Shown in pieces: positions 1 through 7,126 of a stretch of 64,000 bases of DNA (positions within the stretch are counted from its first letter, which is position 1; the number at the start of each line of letters is the position of its first letter). The DNA comes from Bradyrhizobium monzae (GTDB lineage: Bacteria > Pseudomonadota > Alphaproteobacteria > Rhizobiales > Xanthobacteraceae): NCBI RefSeq assembly GCF_021458635.1, contig NZ_JAIRDQ010000017.1, positions 32,231 through 96,230 on the forward strand, in the 5' to 3' direction. The position numbers were made by a program, and so were the translations under genes. Below the pieces are notes generated by a model, which worked only from the letters and a program-made list of their open reading frames with translations, had not been told where the DNA came from and ran no database searches.

Positions 1-453
1 GGCGACCATCACAGCATCCTCACCTTCACCTCGCGCCGGCGCTCATGGGTGCGGCTGGAGACCGTCAAGGCGTTCGGCGAGCCGATCAGCGAGCAGGTCG
101 AGCGGCGCATCGGCGCGTTGAGGCCGGGGTACTACACCCGCATCGGAGCCGCCGTCCGCCACGCTGCGTCCGATCTGGCCGCGCAGCCGCAGCGGAAGAA
201 GCTTTTGATCGTCCTGACCGACGGCAAGCCGAACGACGTCGATCACTACGAAGGGCGCTTCGCCGTCGAAGACACGCGCAAGGCCGTCCAGGAAGCGCGT
301 CGGGTCGGCATGGCCGTGTTCGGCGTCACGATCGATGCCGCCGCCCAGAGCTACTTCCCGACGCTGTTCGGAAGAGGTGGGTACGCGATCGTCGGCAACG
401 TGCGGCGGCTGCCGGCCGCCTTGCCAGCGCTATATCGCCAGCTCACCCAATAG
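1..453 (+). CDS. norD: NorD, nitric oxide reductase activation protein (3' end)
   Basis: The window opens inside this gene; frame 1 is open from base 1 to the stop at 451-453, giving the last 150 residues. The visible part is the von Willebrand factor A domain, with the metal-site strand ending in LTDGKPND and a C-terminal Rossmann-like half (AVFGVTIDAAAQSYFP). NorD works with the MoxR-type ATPase NorQ to mature the cNOR complex NorCB, probably by helping insert non-heme iron. The assignment rests on the close resemblance of the tail to NorD and on the denitrification genes that follow. norCBQ would be expected just upstream of the window. The gene is convergent with the next one, 199 bases away, and that gap shows nothing notable. 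Confidence 0.85.
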   Translation, partial: GDHHSILTFTSRRRSWVRLETVKAFGEPISEQVERRIGALRPGYYTRIGAAVRHAASDLAAQPQRKKLLIVLTDGKPNDVDHYEGRFAVEDTRKAVQEARRVGMAVFGVTIDAAAQSYFPTLFGRGGYAIVGNVRRLPAALPALYRQLTQ

Positions 454-652
454 CGCGTCGGATCCGCGGGGCGGCGTAGACTTGCGTGCGAAAAGGGAAG
501 GCCCGGCGCGGAGTTGGCCGAGCCTTTTGAGTGTCGAGACAACCTCAAGGGCGTGTGCTCGTTTCATCGACGGTCATCAAGCGCAACGTGATCGGATTCG
601 ATTTAAGCCAGCGCAAACAAGCCCGCCAATTCCGGCATCGACCAACAATCGG

Positions 653-1336
653 TCAGCCGCAGGCTTCCCATTCGGTGATCGTTCCCTCCCAAACCTTCGA
701 GGGGATGCCATCGATGATCCACGCGACCTCACCTCGAAAAGGAATCCATCGGGATTGACGCTCGCGGTAGTCCCAGAATCGCCCCTGCCATGGGCGCTCG
801 ATGAATTTGCCTTTCTCCATGCAAGGCCGTCCGTCCGCCGTGGCACGGCGGATGCGCCCCTCCTCGTCGAGCTCGAGCTCGACGCACCAGGGTCGGGAGT
901 GTCCCGGACTCGAAACACGGATGAGGGCTCCCTTCGTCTCCCAATGTAGCGATGCGTTCCGTAGTATGGCGTCGGGCGCCCAGGCGATCTCGGCAAGGTA
1001 GCGGAGCGTTTGCCCTTTGCGGAGCGCGTCCTGGTCGGGAGGCGGCCGAGACAGGGGGACGACGCCCAAGAACCGCAGTTCGGATCTAGTCTCGTCGCTC
1101 GACAGGCGATCGACCACGGTGAGCGCGGACAAGGGTCCGATCCGGGCGCGCCAATCGAACATCACCGTGGTGAGGTCGATGGTCTCCGTCGCACTGAACC
1201 GCATCCAAGGCTTGCCCCGTCCGGCGCTCATGCTGCCGGACTGCTTCAATCGGACGCGCTTGAAAGAGCCGTCGGCCCCCAGCCGGGCAGCCAGCGCGCG
1301 GACCGGTTCGGGGAGATCTACCACAGCCGTTCTCAT
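653..1336 (-). CDS. DUF6544-like protein
   Basis: Predicted 227-aa soluble protein with no signal peptide or membrane segment. Its sequence reads like the DUF6544 family: an N-terminal GSFKRVRLKQSG stretch, a central MRFSATETIDL, and a C-terminal half rich in Trp and charged residues ending in WEGTITEWEACG. The function of that family is unknown to me. It starts 30 bases downstream of the hemN stop on the same strand, so it is probably co-transcribed with hemN. The family name is from memory and should be checked. Confidence 0.6.
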   Translation of the reverse strand: MRTAVVDLPEPVRALAARLGADGSFKRVRLKQSGSMSAGRGKPWMRFSATETIDLTTVMFDWRARIGPLSALTVVDRLSSDETRSELRFLGVVPLSRPPPDQDALRKGQTLRYLAEIAWAPDAILRNASLHWETKGALIRVSSPGHSRPWCVELELDEEGRIRRATADGRPCMEKGKFIERPWQGRFWDYRERQSRWIPFRGEVAWIIDGIPSKVWEGTITEWEACG

Positions 1337-1366
1337 TGTTGGGCCAGGCTCGCTGTCCGGACGGCT

Positions 1367-2719
1367 CTAGACCGCCCGGCTATGCGTGGCGGCGGAGCGC
1401 GCCAGATGCGCGTCGAAGGCTGACGCGACGCTCCGGACCAGGAACTCTGCGCCGTCGCTGACGGATATCCTGTCGTCGATCATCGTCACCGCCCCGTCGG
1501 CGACGAGACTGTCGATCCTCGATCGATCGACGATCGCCGATCGCGGATCCCGACCATGAAGACGGGACACCTCGGGCAGATCGACGGCCATGTCGCACAT
1601 GACGCGCTCGATGATGTCGGCGCGGAAGCGGTCTTCCTCGGTGAATGCATAGCCCTTCGTGGTCGCGAGACGGTCCTCGGCAATATGCGCGAGATAATCT
1701 TTGGTGGCGACGACGTTCTGCACAAACCCCTGCGGCATGCGCCCGATCGAACTCGCGCCGAGGCCGATGAGAGTTTCGGCGGTATCGTCCGTGTAGCCCT
1801 GGAAGTTCCTGCGCAACCGGCTCTCCCGCTTTGCCACGGCGAGGTTGTCGTCGGGCAACGCGAAGTGATCGAAGCCGATACGGACGTAGCCGGCATCGAT
1901 CAGCGCCTCGGCGATGGTCTCCGAGTGCAGGTGGCGCTCGATGCTGTCGGGAAGGGCGCTTTCGTCGATCTTGCGCTGATGCTTCTTGAAGGACGGGATA
2001 TGGGCATAGCCGAACACCGAGAAGCGGTCCGGACGCAGCTCGATGCACTTGGCGACGGTGTCCAGACAAGAGTCGACGGTCTGCAGCGACAGGCCGTAAA
2101 GCAGATCGAAATTGAGCTTGCCGACGCCGGATCTCCGCAGCCGCTCGACGCACTGGGCGGTCTGCTCGAAGCTCTGCAGGCGATTGATGGCTCGCTGGAC
2201 TTCGGGATCGAAGCTCTGCACGCCCAAGCTCGCGCGGTTGACGCCGCTAAAACCCAAGGCCTCCGCCATCGGCTCGGTCAGGGTGCGCGGATCGATCTCC
2301 ACCGCAACTTCGGCGTCCGGCAACACGAAGTACGAGTAGCGCAGCGTGCCGACGAGGTCGGCGAAGGTCTCCGGCGTCATGATCGTCGGCGTGCCGCCGC
2401 CGAAGTGGATGTGCGAGATCGGAAGCCGGTGGCCGATCGTCTCGGCCACCATGTGCGCCTCGGTGCGCAAGCCCGAGGTGTAGACAGCGATCGGATCGTC
2501 CTTCTTCGTGATGGAGGTGTGGCAGCCGCAGTACCAGCACATGGACCTGCAGAAGGGGACGTGCATGTAGATCGATGCGGGCTGCCGGGCCGGCAGCGAT
2601 TTGAGCCATTTCCGATAGTCGGCTTCAGCGATCGTCGTGGAAAAGTGCGGGGCCGTGGGATAGCTCGTGTATCGGGGAAGCCGGTCCTGTCCGTACGATT
2701 GCGCCAAGTCCGATCTCAT
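1367..2719 (-). CDS. hemN: Oxygen-independent coproporphyrinogen III oxidase HemN
   Basis: A 450-aa radical SAM enzyme that decarboxylates coproporphyrinogen III to protoporphyrinogen IX without oxygen, supplying heme during anaerobic growth. The N-terminal PRYTSYPTAPHF and the cluster motif CRSMCWYCGCHT (CX3CX2CXC) are diagnostic of true HemN rather than HemW. GGGTP and the SLGVQSFDPEVQ strand of the radical SAM barrel are present. The start at 2719 has a GGAGAG ribosome site. The frame stays open far upstream, but that extension overlaps nirV and is rejected. A FixK/NnrR-type box lies 56 bases upstream. Its place between nirV and the DUF6544-like gene fits the heme demand of denitrification. 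Confidence 0.95.
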   Translation of the reverse strand: MRSDLAQSYGQDRLPRYTSYPTAPHFSTTIAEADYRKWLKSLPARQPASIYMHVPFCRSMCWYCGCHTSITKKDDPIAVYTSGLRTEAHMVAETIGHRLPISHIHFGGGTPTIMTPETFADLVGTLRYSYFVLPDAEVAVEIDPRTLTEPMAEALGFSGVNRASLGVQSFDPEVQRAINRLQSFEQTAQCVERLRRSGVGKLNFDLLYGLSLQTVDSCLDTVAKCIELRPDRFSVFGYAHIPSFKKHQRKIDESALPDSIERHLHSETIAEALIDAGYVRIGFDHFALPDDNLAVAKRESRLRRNFQGYTDDTAETLIGLGASSIGRMPQGFVQNVVATKDYLAHIAEDRLATTKGYAFTEEDRFRADIIERVMCDMAVDLPEVSRLHGRDPRSAIVDRSRIDSLVADGAVTMIDDRISVSDGAEFLVRSVASAFDAHLARSAATHSRAV

Positions 2720-2774
2720 CTCAAGTCTCTCCTTCGTCTTGCGGATCGTGTACCGACGTTGGGAAGGAACGACG

Positions 2775-2788
2775 TTGCTCTGGCGCAA
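2775..2788. promoter_or_regulatory. Putative FixK/NnrR/FNR-type box upstream of hemN
   Basis: TTGCTCTGGCGCAA has the TTG-N8-CAA form. Read on the other strand it is TTGCGCCAGAGCAA, which shares the TTGCGC half-site with five other boxes in this window. It sits 56 bases before the hemN start, between the nirV stop and hemN, so hemN may have its own anaerobic promoter in addition to read-through from nirKV. Confidence 0.6.
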
Positions 2789-2808
2789 TCCAGTCAGGGA
2801 TAGGAACC

Positions 2809-3672
2809 TCAGGTCCGTCCCAGCAGCTTGGTCACGTTCCTGAAGGTATCGGCGACGACCGAGTGCGGCGCTTCGATGACGAGGCGGAAGCCCAGATTGG
2901 TCGGCGGCACACCCGCTGCGCAGCCGCCCGACTTCGGGTCGCGTATGAAGTCGGTCATGTAGGCGCGATGAGCGCCCTGCACGACGCGAACTCCGCAGTT
3001 CGTGTTGGTGATCCGCTCGCGGCCATCGGCGAGGGTCGCCCGGACGAAGCAGGTGTCGGTCCATTCCCAGACATTCCCAGCGAAGTCGTCCAATCCCTTG
3101 CTGTTGGTGCCGAATGTGCCGCCAGGCTGCGGCGCCATCGCCTGGGGCCTCTCGCGGGACGACTCGGCTTCGTAGCGTGCGAGCCAGGCCCGCGCGGGGT
3201 CGGACGGGTCGATGAGCGGCAGTGCCTCGTCGCGCGCCTTCTCGGCGGCCGCGAACGTCCATTCCTCGTCGGTCGGCAGGCGGTGGGTGACACCCGTCTT
3301 GCGCGATATCCAGGCCGCGTAGGCGGTGGCGTCGTGCCAATTGACACCCACGACCGGAACGTCTTGCGAGCCGCCGGCTACGACGACGCGGGGACAGGCT
3401 CCATCGTCGACGCAACGCGCGTACTCTCGGGCCGTGACCTGCCGCTTCATGACGACGAGATCGGCGGGAAGGCGGAGGTCGTGCACCGGCCCTTCGACGG
3501 GTCTGTCGCCGCGCGAGAAGTCGCCGGCGGCCCGGTAGGTGAAGGACGCGGCGACGAGATGGCGGCTGCCGTCTGGATCGTGCGGGGGCGTGGGCGCCAA
3601 GACGGTCGCCAGGACCGGCGCGACGAGCGCGCCGGCGAACATCGCCGTCTTCACTTTCATCAGGATCAGCAT
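2809..3672 (-). CDS. nirV: NirV, SUMF1/formylglycine-generating-enzyme-like protein
   Basis: 287-aa exported protein of the formylglycine-generating enzyme (SUMF1) fold. Family hallmarks are the VVGVNWHDATAYAAWIS segment, RLPTDEEWTFAA, FAGNVWEWT and the closing NLGFRLV. The start at 3672 follows a strong GGAGGAG ribosome site and an N-terminal hydrophobic stretch (residues about 8-25) consistent with secretion. NirV is the usual partner downstream of nirK in denitrifiers; its precise role is not settled. The gene lies 61 bases after nirK with a perfect hairpin in the gap, and 89 bases before hemN. Confidence 0.88.
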   Translation of the reverse strand: MLILMKVKTAMFAGALVAPVLATVLAPTPPHDPDGSRHLVAASFTYRAAGDFSRGDRPVEGPVHDLRLPADLVVMKRQVTAREYARCVDDGACPRVVVAGGSQDVPVVGVNWHDATAYAAWISRKTGVTHRLPTDEEWTFAAAEKARDEALPLIDPSDPARAWLARYEAESSRERPQAMAPQPGGTFGTNSKGLDDFAGNVWEWTDTCFVRATLADGRERITNTNCGVRVVQGAHRAYMTDFIRDPKSGGCAAGVPPTNLGFRLVIEAPHSVVADTFRNVTKLLGRT

Positions 3673-3690
3673 GAGGTCTCCTCCTCGGTG

Positions 3691-3721
3691 AAACGGCCCG
3701 CGGCGGAGCCGCGGGCCGTTT
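3691..3721. terminator. Perfect hairpin between nirK and nirV
   Basis: A 14-bp perfect stem (AAACGGCCCGCGGC paired with its complement) and a three-base loop lie between the nirK stop and the nirV ribosome site. The stem ends in AAA/TTT, so a short U run would follow it on the nirK transcript. It may be a leaky terminator or an RNA stabiliser that makes nirV expression lower than nirK. Confidence 0.6.
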
Positions 3722-3733
3722 CTGTCGCTCAAC

Positions 3734-4855
3734 CTAGCGGATGACGCTCCCCGGGTCGGCGGCACCGAGCTTCTGGGGCGGGATTGGGCCCGCCGGCGAG
3801 AGCTGCTTCATCAGGTCCTCGTTCCACTTGCCCTCGACCTTGATGTGGGCGGTGGCGCCGAGTTCGACGGCCTCAATCAGGTTGTGGTTGACGTAGGCGT
3901 AGACGCCGGGCTCGCGGAAGGTGTAGAGCGCCGCCCCCGCCGAGCCGCCGCGCACGAACCAGGTCTCGAGATCGCGTTCCGGAGGGTTGTTGAACTTGCC
4001 GGTCTCCCAGACGTAGTCGCCATGGCCGCCGATGATGTGCGGGCGGGTGTCGCGGTTGGCCTCCGAATGCACGAACAGCACCGTCTCGCCGACCTTGGCG
4101 GTGAGTGCGTTCTTTCCGGTCAGCGCCCCGACCCTGCCCTCGAACACGACGTGGCTCGGGATCAGCTTGCGCATCACGTCCATGGTGTCGGAGTAGGATT
4201 CGCCGACCGAGTCGTAGGTCTTGTACTTGCCGGTCTCGTCCTTGGGCACGTAGAGGTCGTTCTCACCGATGTAGAAGACCTTGTCGTAGTGCAGTGGCTT
4301 GCCGGCGCCGTCCTTCAGGCCGTCGCGCGGCAGCACCATCACGGCGCCGTGCATGCCCGAGACCACGTGCCAGGGGATCATGCCCTCCGGCGCGCAATGG
4401 TAGATGAAGACGCCCGGACGGGTCGCCTTCCAGCGCAGCACCGTCTGCTCGCCGGGGTTGACGTGGGTCAGGGCGCCGCCGCCGAGCCCGCCGGTCGCCG
4501 AATGCAGGTCGATGTTGTGCGGCATGGTGTTGGTCTCGGGGTTGACCAGCGTCAGCTCGACGTAGTCGCCCTCGTGCACCACCATCATCGGTCCCGGCAT
4601 CGAGCCGTTGTAGGTCATCGCCCACATCTTGGTGCCGGCATCGTCGATGACGACCTCCTTCTCCTGTACCGTGAGCTTGAATTCGACGATCTTCGGTCCG
4701 GCCTTCGTCGCCTGTTCGTGAGCATGCACGAAAGGCGGCGCGACCAGTTCGACGTACTCGCGCGGCAGGCTGAGGTCGTCGGCGAACGCTGCCGGCGCGG
4801 CCATCATCAGCGCCGCGATCGCGGCTCCCATCAAGGCGGTCCTTCTCGTGAGCAT
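3734..4855 (-). CDS. nirK: Copper-containing nitrite reductase NirK
   Basis: 373-aa periplasmic trimeric enzyme reducing nitrite to nitric oxide. All copper ligands are visible in the precursor. Type 1 copper uses H113, C154, H163 and M168 (motifs MPHN, YHC, PWHVVSGM); type 2 copper uses H118, H153 and H324. The catalytic Asp116 and the catalytic His of RPHIIGGHGD (H273) are also present. A Tat-like N-terminus (TRRTALMGAAIAALMMAAPAAFA) directs export. The start at 4855 has GGAGAG five bases upstream; another ATG four codons earlier is possible. A FixK/NnrR-type box lies about 110 bases upstream in the region shared with the divergent DUF1858 gene. nirV and hemN follow. Confidence 0.97.
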   Translation of the reverse strand: MLTRRTALMGAAIAALMMAAPAAFADDLSLPREYVELVAPPFVHAHEQATKAGPKIVEFKLTVQEKEVVIDDAGTKMWAMTYNGSMPGPMMVVHEGDYVELTLVNPETNTMPHNIDLHSATGGLGGGALTHVNPGEQTVLRWKATRPGVFIYHCAPEGMIPWHVVSGMHGAVMVLPRDGLKDGAGKPLHYDKVFYIGENDLYVPKDETGKYKTYDSVGESYSDTMDVMRKLIPSHVVFEGRVGALTGKNALTAKVGETVLFVHSEANRDTRPHIIGGHGDYVWETGKFNNPPERDLETWFVRGGSAGAALYTFREPGVYAYVNHNLIEAVELGATAHIKVEGKWNEDLMKQLSPAGPIPPQKLGAADPGSVIR

Positions 4856-4966
4856 GACGCTCTCCATCGCTTGTGCGCGTGGATGATGAGCGATCGGAGC
4901 GCGAGTCTCTTTGCGCTGCAACAAGGAAGGCTTGGATTCCAAAACGGACAGGATCGTGCGGAAAAT

Positions 4967-4980
4967 TTGCGCGGGAGCAA
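4967..4980. promoter_or_regulatory. Putative FixK/NnrR-type box between nirK and the DUF1858 gene
   Basis: TTGCGCGGGAGCAA, a TTG-N8-CAA site that differs by one base from the box before nosR. It is about 110 bases before the nirK start on the minus strand and 35 bases before the divergent DUF1858 start, so it could serve both promoters. Confidence 0.65.
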
Positions 4981-5014
4981 AGAGAGCCGGGAGTCGAGGG
5001 CTTAGTCTGGTTGC

Positions 5015-5230
5015 ATGCGAAATGATGCAATTCCAACTGCGCAGATGACGGTCGACGAAGTGATGCGTCGGTGGCCGTCCACCATCCGCGTCTTTCTGGA
5101 CTTCAGGATGCGATGCGTCGGCTGTCCGATCGCCGCTTTCCACTCCGTCGACGAGGCATGCGAGGAGCACGACGTCGATGCCGACGTGTTCCTGTCGAAG
5201 ATCCTGGAGACAGCGAAGGCGGCGGCCTAG
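5015..5230 (+). CDS. DUF1858 domain protein
   Basis: 71-aa protein almost entirely made of a DUF1858 domain. MTVDEVMRRWPSTIRVF is followed by the CVGCPIAAFHSVDEAC segment with the CX2C pair typical of the family, whose members often occur beside denitrification or hybrid-cluster genes; the function is unknown. It is divergent from nirK and shares its FixK/NnrR-type box. Its stop codon overlaps that of the convergent Crp/Fnr gene within a single CTAG. Confidence 0.85.
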   Translation: MRNDAIPTAQMTVDEVMRRWPSTIRVFLDFRMRCVGCPIAAFHSVDEACEEHDVDADVFLSKILETAKAAA

Positions 5231-5949
5231 GAGCTGCGCTTGCGGGACTGGATGGCTTCCTCACCTTCGGCGAGGGCATGCAGCCTGTGAGCGTCGCGCA
5301 GAATGATGCGCTGCCGTCCGCCTTCGACGAGTCCCTCGTTCTCCCAGGCGCTGAGAACCCGGCTGACCGTGTGCAGCGTCGTTCCAGTCATCTCGGCGAT
5401 GTCCTGACGGCTGATGGGGAAGTCGATCTCGACGCCGGTATCGACCTTCCGTCCCGCTTGCTTTGCCAGGCGCAGCAGCGCATGCGCGACGCGCTGCTCG
5501 ACCTGCTCGTTCGAGATCTCCATGACGCGGGCCTGAGTGTCCTGCAGGCGGCTGCCGACGGTCTGCAGCGCGCTCGCGGCGAGGCTCGGATATTTGACGA
5601 TGAGGCGCTGCCAGGAAGACGATGGCCAAGCGAGGGCGATGCTGTCGACCGCCGCGACGGCGGTGGCGGGATAGTGCGTCAGGTTCATGGCCTGTGCCAC
5701 GCCGAAGAGTTCGCCGGCGGAGACGTAGCGGACCACGGATTGCTGGCCTTGGGATGTCGTCTTCTCGACGCGAAGATGTCCGTGGAGGAGAAGAAAGAAC
5801 CGGGCGGCCTCCGCCCCCTGGTCGAAGACCGCGGTGTCCTTGGGGTACCGGATTGAACGCGCCTCGCGCAGCAGCTCGTCCTGTTCGGCAGGCGAAAGCC
5901 CCGCGAACATCGGCAGATTCGCGACAAGGGACCGGTCGACAGCGGCCAT
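5227..5949 (-). CDS. nnrR: Crp/Fnr family regulator, probable NnrR
   Basis: 240-aa regulator with an N-terminal cyclic-nucleotide-binding-like barrel (residues about 10-125), a dimerisation helix, and a C-terminal winged helix (PISRQDIAEMTGTTLHTVSRVLSAWENEG). It contains no cysteine at all, so it lacks the FNR iron-sulfur site. It fits the NnrR/DNR class, which responds to nitric oxide and activates nir and nor genes through TTG-N8-CAA boxes. Six boxes sharing a TTGCGC half-site lie before denitrification-related genes in this window and are its likely targets, possibly shared with FixK. The symbol is inferred from context. Confidence 0.8.
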   Translation of the reverse strand: MAAVDRSLVANLPMFAGLSPAEQDELLREARSIRYPKDTAVFDQGAEAARFFLLLHGHLRVEKTTSQGQQSVVRYVSAGELFGVAQAMNLTHYPATAVAAVDSIALAWPSSSWQRLIVKYPSLAASALQTVGSRLQDTQARVMEISNEQVEQRVAHALLRLAKQAGRKVDTGVEIDFPISRQDIAEMTGTTLHTVSRVLSAWENEGLVEGGRQRIILRDAHRLHALAEGEEAIQSRKRSS

Positions 5950-6044
5950 CGTATCCTCGCTTCAAATGCGCAGCCGACAGTACCCGGAGCGCGCGCAAGC
6001 CTCAACGGCCCACGGCCTCTTAGCAGAAGGAACCCGCAGGGAGC

Positions 6045-6058
6045 TTGAGCTGGCGCAA
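6045..6058. promoter_or_regulatory. Putative FixK/NnrR-type box upstream of the pseudoazurin-like gene
   Basis: TTGAGCTGGCGCAA; its complement begins with the shared TTGCGC half-site. It ends 77 bases before the start of the cupredoxin gene, a normal activator distance. Confidence 0.6.
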
Positions 6059-6135
6059 TCTCCGGCGGGCGCGACCGGCGTATCTGTTGCCTGGGGAGCC
6101 CGGCCTACCCCGTGCTAGTTCCAGGAAACGGAAAC

Positions 6136-6531
6136 ATGAACAAGACTGCGATGCTGACCGCCGCTGCGGCGGTTCTGATCCTGGCCGGCGGCCTTGCCAA
6201 GGCGGCCGAGGTGGAAGTCAAGCAGTTCAACAAGGGCGCCGACGGCGGAACGGTGGTGTTCGAGCCGGCGTTCGTGAAGATCGCGCCCGGCGACACCGTG
6301 AAGTTCGTTGCGGCCGCCAAGGGCCAGAGCGCCGATGCCATCAAGCGCATGCTTCCGGAGGGCGCGACGCCCATCGTCGGCGAGAACAGCGGGGACATTG
6401 CCGTCAAGTTCGGGCAGGACGGCGTCTACGGCGTGAAGTGCCTTCCCCATTACGGCATATGCATGGTCGTGATGGTCGGGACCCCGGCGAGAGTTGACCA
6501 TGCCAAGGTCGGCAAGGTGGCGTCCAAGTGA
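6136..6531 (+). CDS. Pseudoazurin-like cupredoxin with an altered copper site
   Basis: 131-aa periplasmic blue-copper-type protein with a signal peptide (cleavage near residue 24), resembling pseudoazurin, the electron donor to NirK. Three ligands of the C-terminal loop are present (C102, H105, M110 in KCLPHYGICM). The fourth, the His of the usual KGHNV motif, is replaced by Gln64 (KGQSAD), and an extra Cys109 sits next to the Met ligand. The codon is CAG where CAC or CAT is expected. Whether it still binds copper is open. The start at 6136 follows an AGGAAACGGA ribosome site, with a FixK/NnrR-type box upstream. Confidence 0.85.
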   Translation: MNKTAMLTAAAAVLILAGGLAKAAEVEVKQFNKGADGGTVVFEPAFVKIAPGDTVKFVAAAKGQSADAIKRMLPEGATPIVGENSGDIAVKFGQDGVYGVKCLPHYGICMVVMVGTPARVDHAKVGKVASK

Positions 6532-6786
6532 CGGTCCGTCGGCGTCGGCTTCTCCGGCGAGTCGGATGGGCGAGCGCCGGTTTGTTTGCCTAATTGTGCC
6601 AGACGCCTGATTTGCGTCGATGCCGGGAGCGCAATGTCCCGATCTCCGTCCTTGGCGGATCTGGTCGGGCTCGAGGTGCGGTTGAGGCAACCGCGATCGG
6701 AAACTAACTATCGCGCGGAGTAGCATTGCACATCGGCACCTCGTCGTCTGCTGCCGCTCGCAACGATCGCGCATTCATTTGGCACA

Positions 6787-6972
6787 TTATTGACGGGTCG
6801 TTTCATCCCCCGAACAGCAGGAACAGCACGTCGATTTGTTGTCAAGCGACACCGTAACCTCGGTCCGATCCTCCATGCGGCGCAGGAGATCGCCCGCGAT
6901 CGCCTCGACAAGCTTCCGCTCGATGCCGCTTTCGCTCCGGTCCCGTCCGCGCAATCGCTCGAAAATCCGCAT
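6787..6972 (-). CDS. Small Cys-rich protein (CCSCC)
   Basis: 61-aa protein I do not recognise. The start at 6972 has a strong GGAGG ribosome site. The first 40 residues form a charged amphipathic helix (FERLRGRDRSESGIERKLVE and following). The tail carries four cysteines in the pattern CCSCC (residues 49-53) and is a plausible metal-binding or redox site. It lies between the pseudoazurin-like gene and nnrS, divergent from nnrS. A weak FNR-like palindrome (7028-7041) sits 56 bases upstream. A role in metal or NO handling is a guess. Confidence 0.6.
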   Translation of the reverse strand: MRIFERLRGRDRSESGIERKLVEAIAGDLLRRMEDRTEVTVSLDNKSTCCSCCSGDETTRQ

Positions 6973-7027
6973 CTTATCCTCCGTTGCTGACGGTCCGGAG
7001 ATTGCCGGCTCGGACCGAGTAGATCTT

Positions 7028-7080
7028 TGTCGAAGATCAAACACATGCGCGAACGAAGTCGTAGTTTGTGCCTCGACAAA
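7028..7080. promoter_or_regulatory. Two weak FNR-like sites in the divergent nnrS promoter
   Basis: TTGTCGAAGATCAA (7028-7041) and TTGTGCCTCGACAA (7067-7080) both have TTG-N8-CAA but begin TTGT, unlike the other boxes here. Their position between the small Cys-rich gene and nnrS makes them reasonable candidates, but this core is short enough to occur by chance. Confidence 0.3.
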
Positions 7081-7126
7081 GAGATAGCGGTCGCCCCGGG
7101 CCTATGATGTCTCCAACCTATCGGGA

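Noticed and set aside
2720..3415. A 682-residue open frame extending hemN upstream
   Set aside because: The extension is the off-frame shadow of nirV, is Arg-rich and lacks any family motif. HemN starts naturally at 2719 with a good ribosome site.
4911..4924. TTG-N8-CAA match close to nirK
   Set aside because: TTGCGCTGCAACAA is not symmetric and lacks the GCAA-type right half-site; the box at 4967 is much better.
4856..5170. A 478-residue open frame extending nirK upstream
   Set aside because: The extra residues cross the divergent DUF1858 gene and the promoter. The signal peptide begins at 4855.
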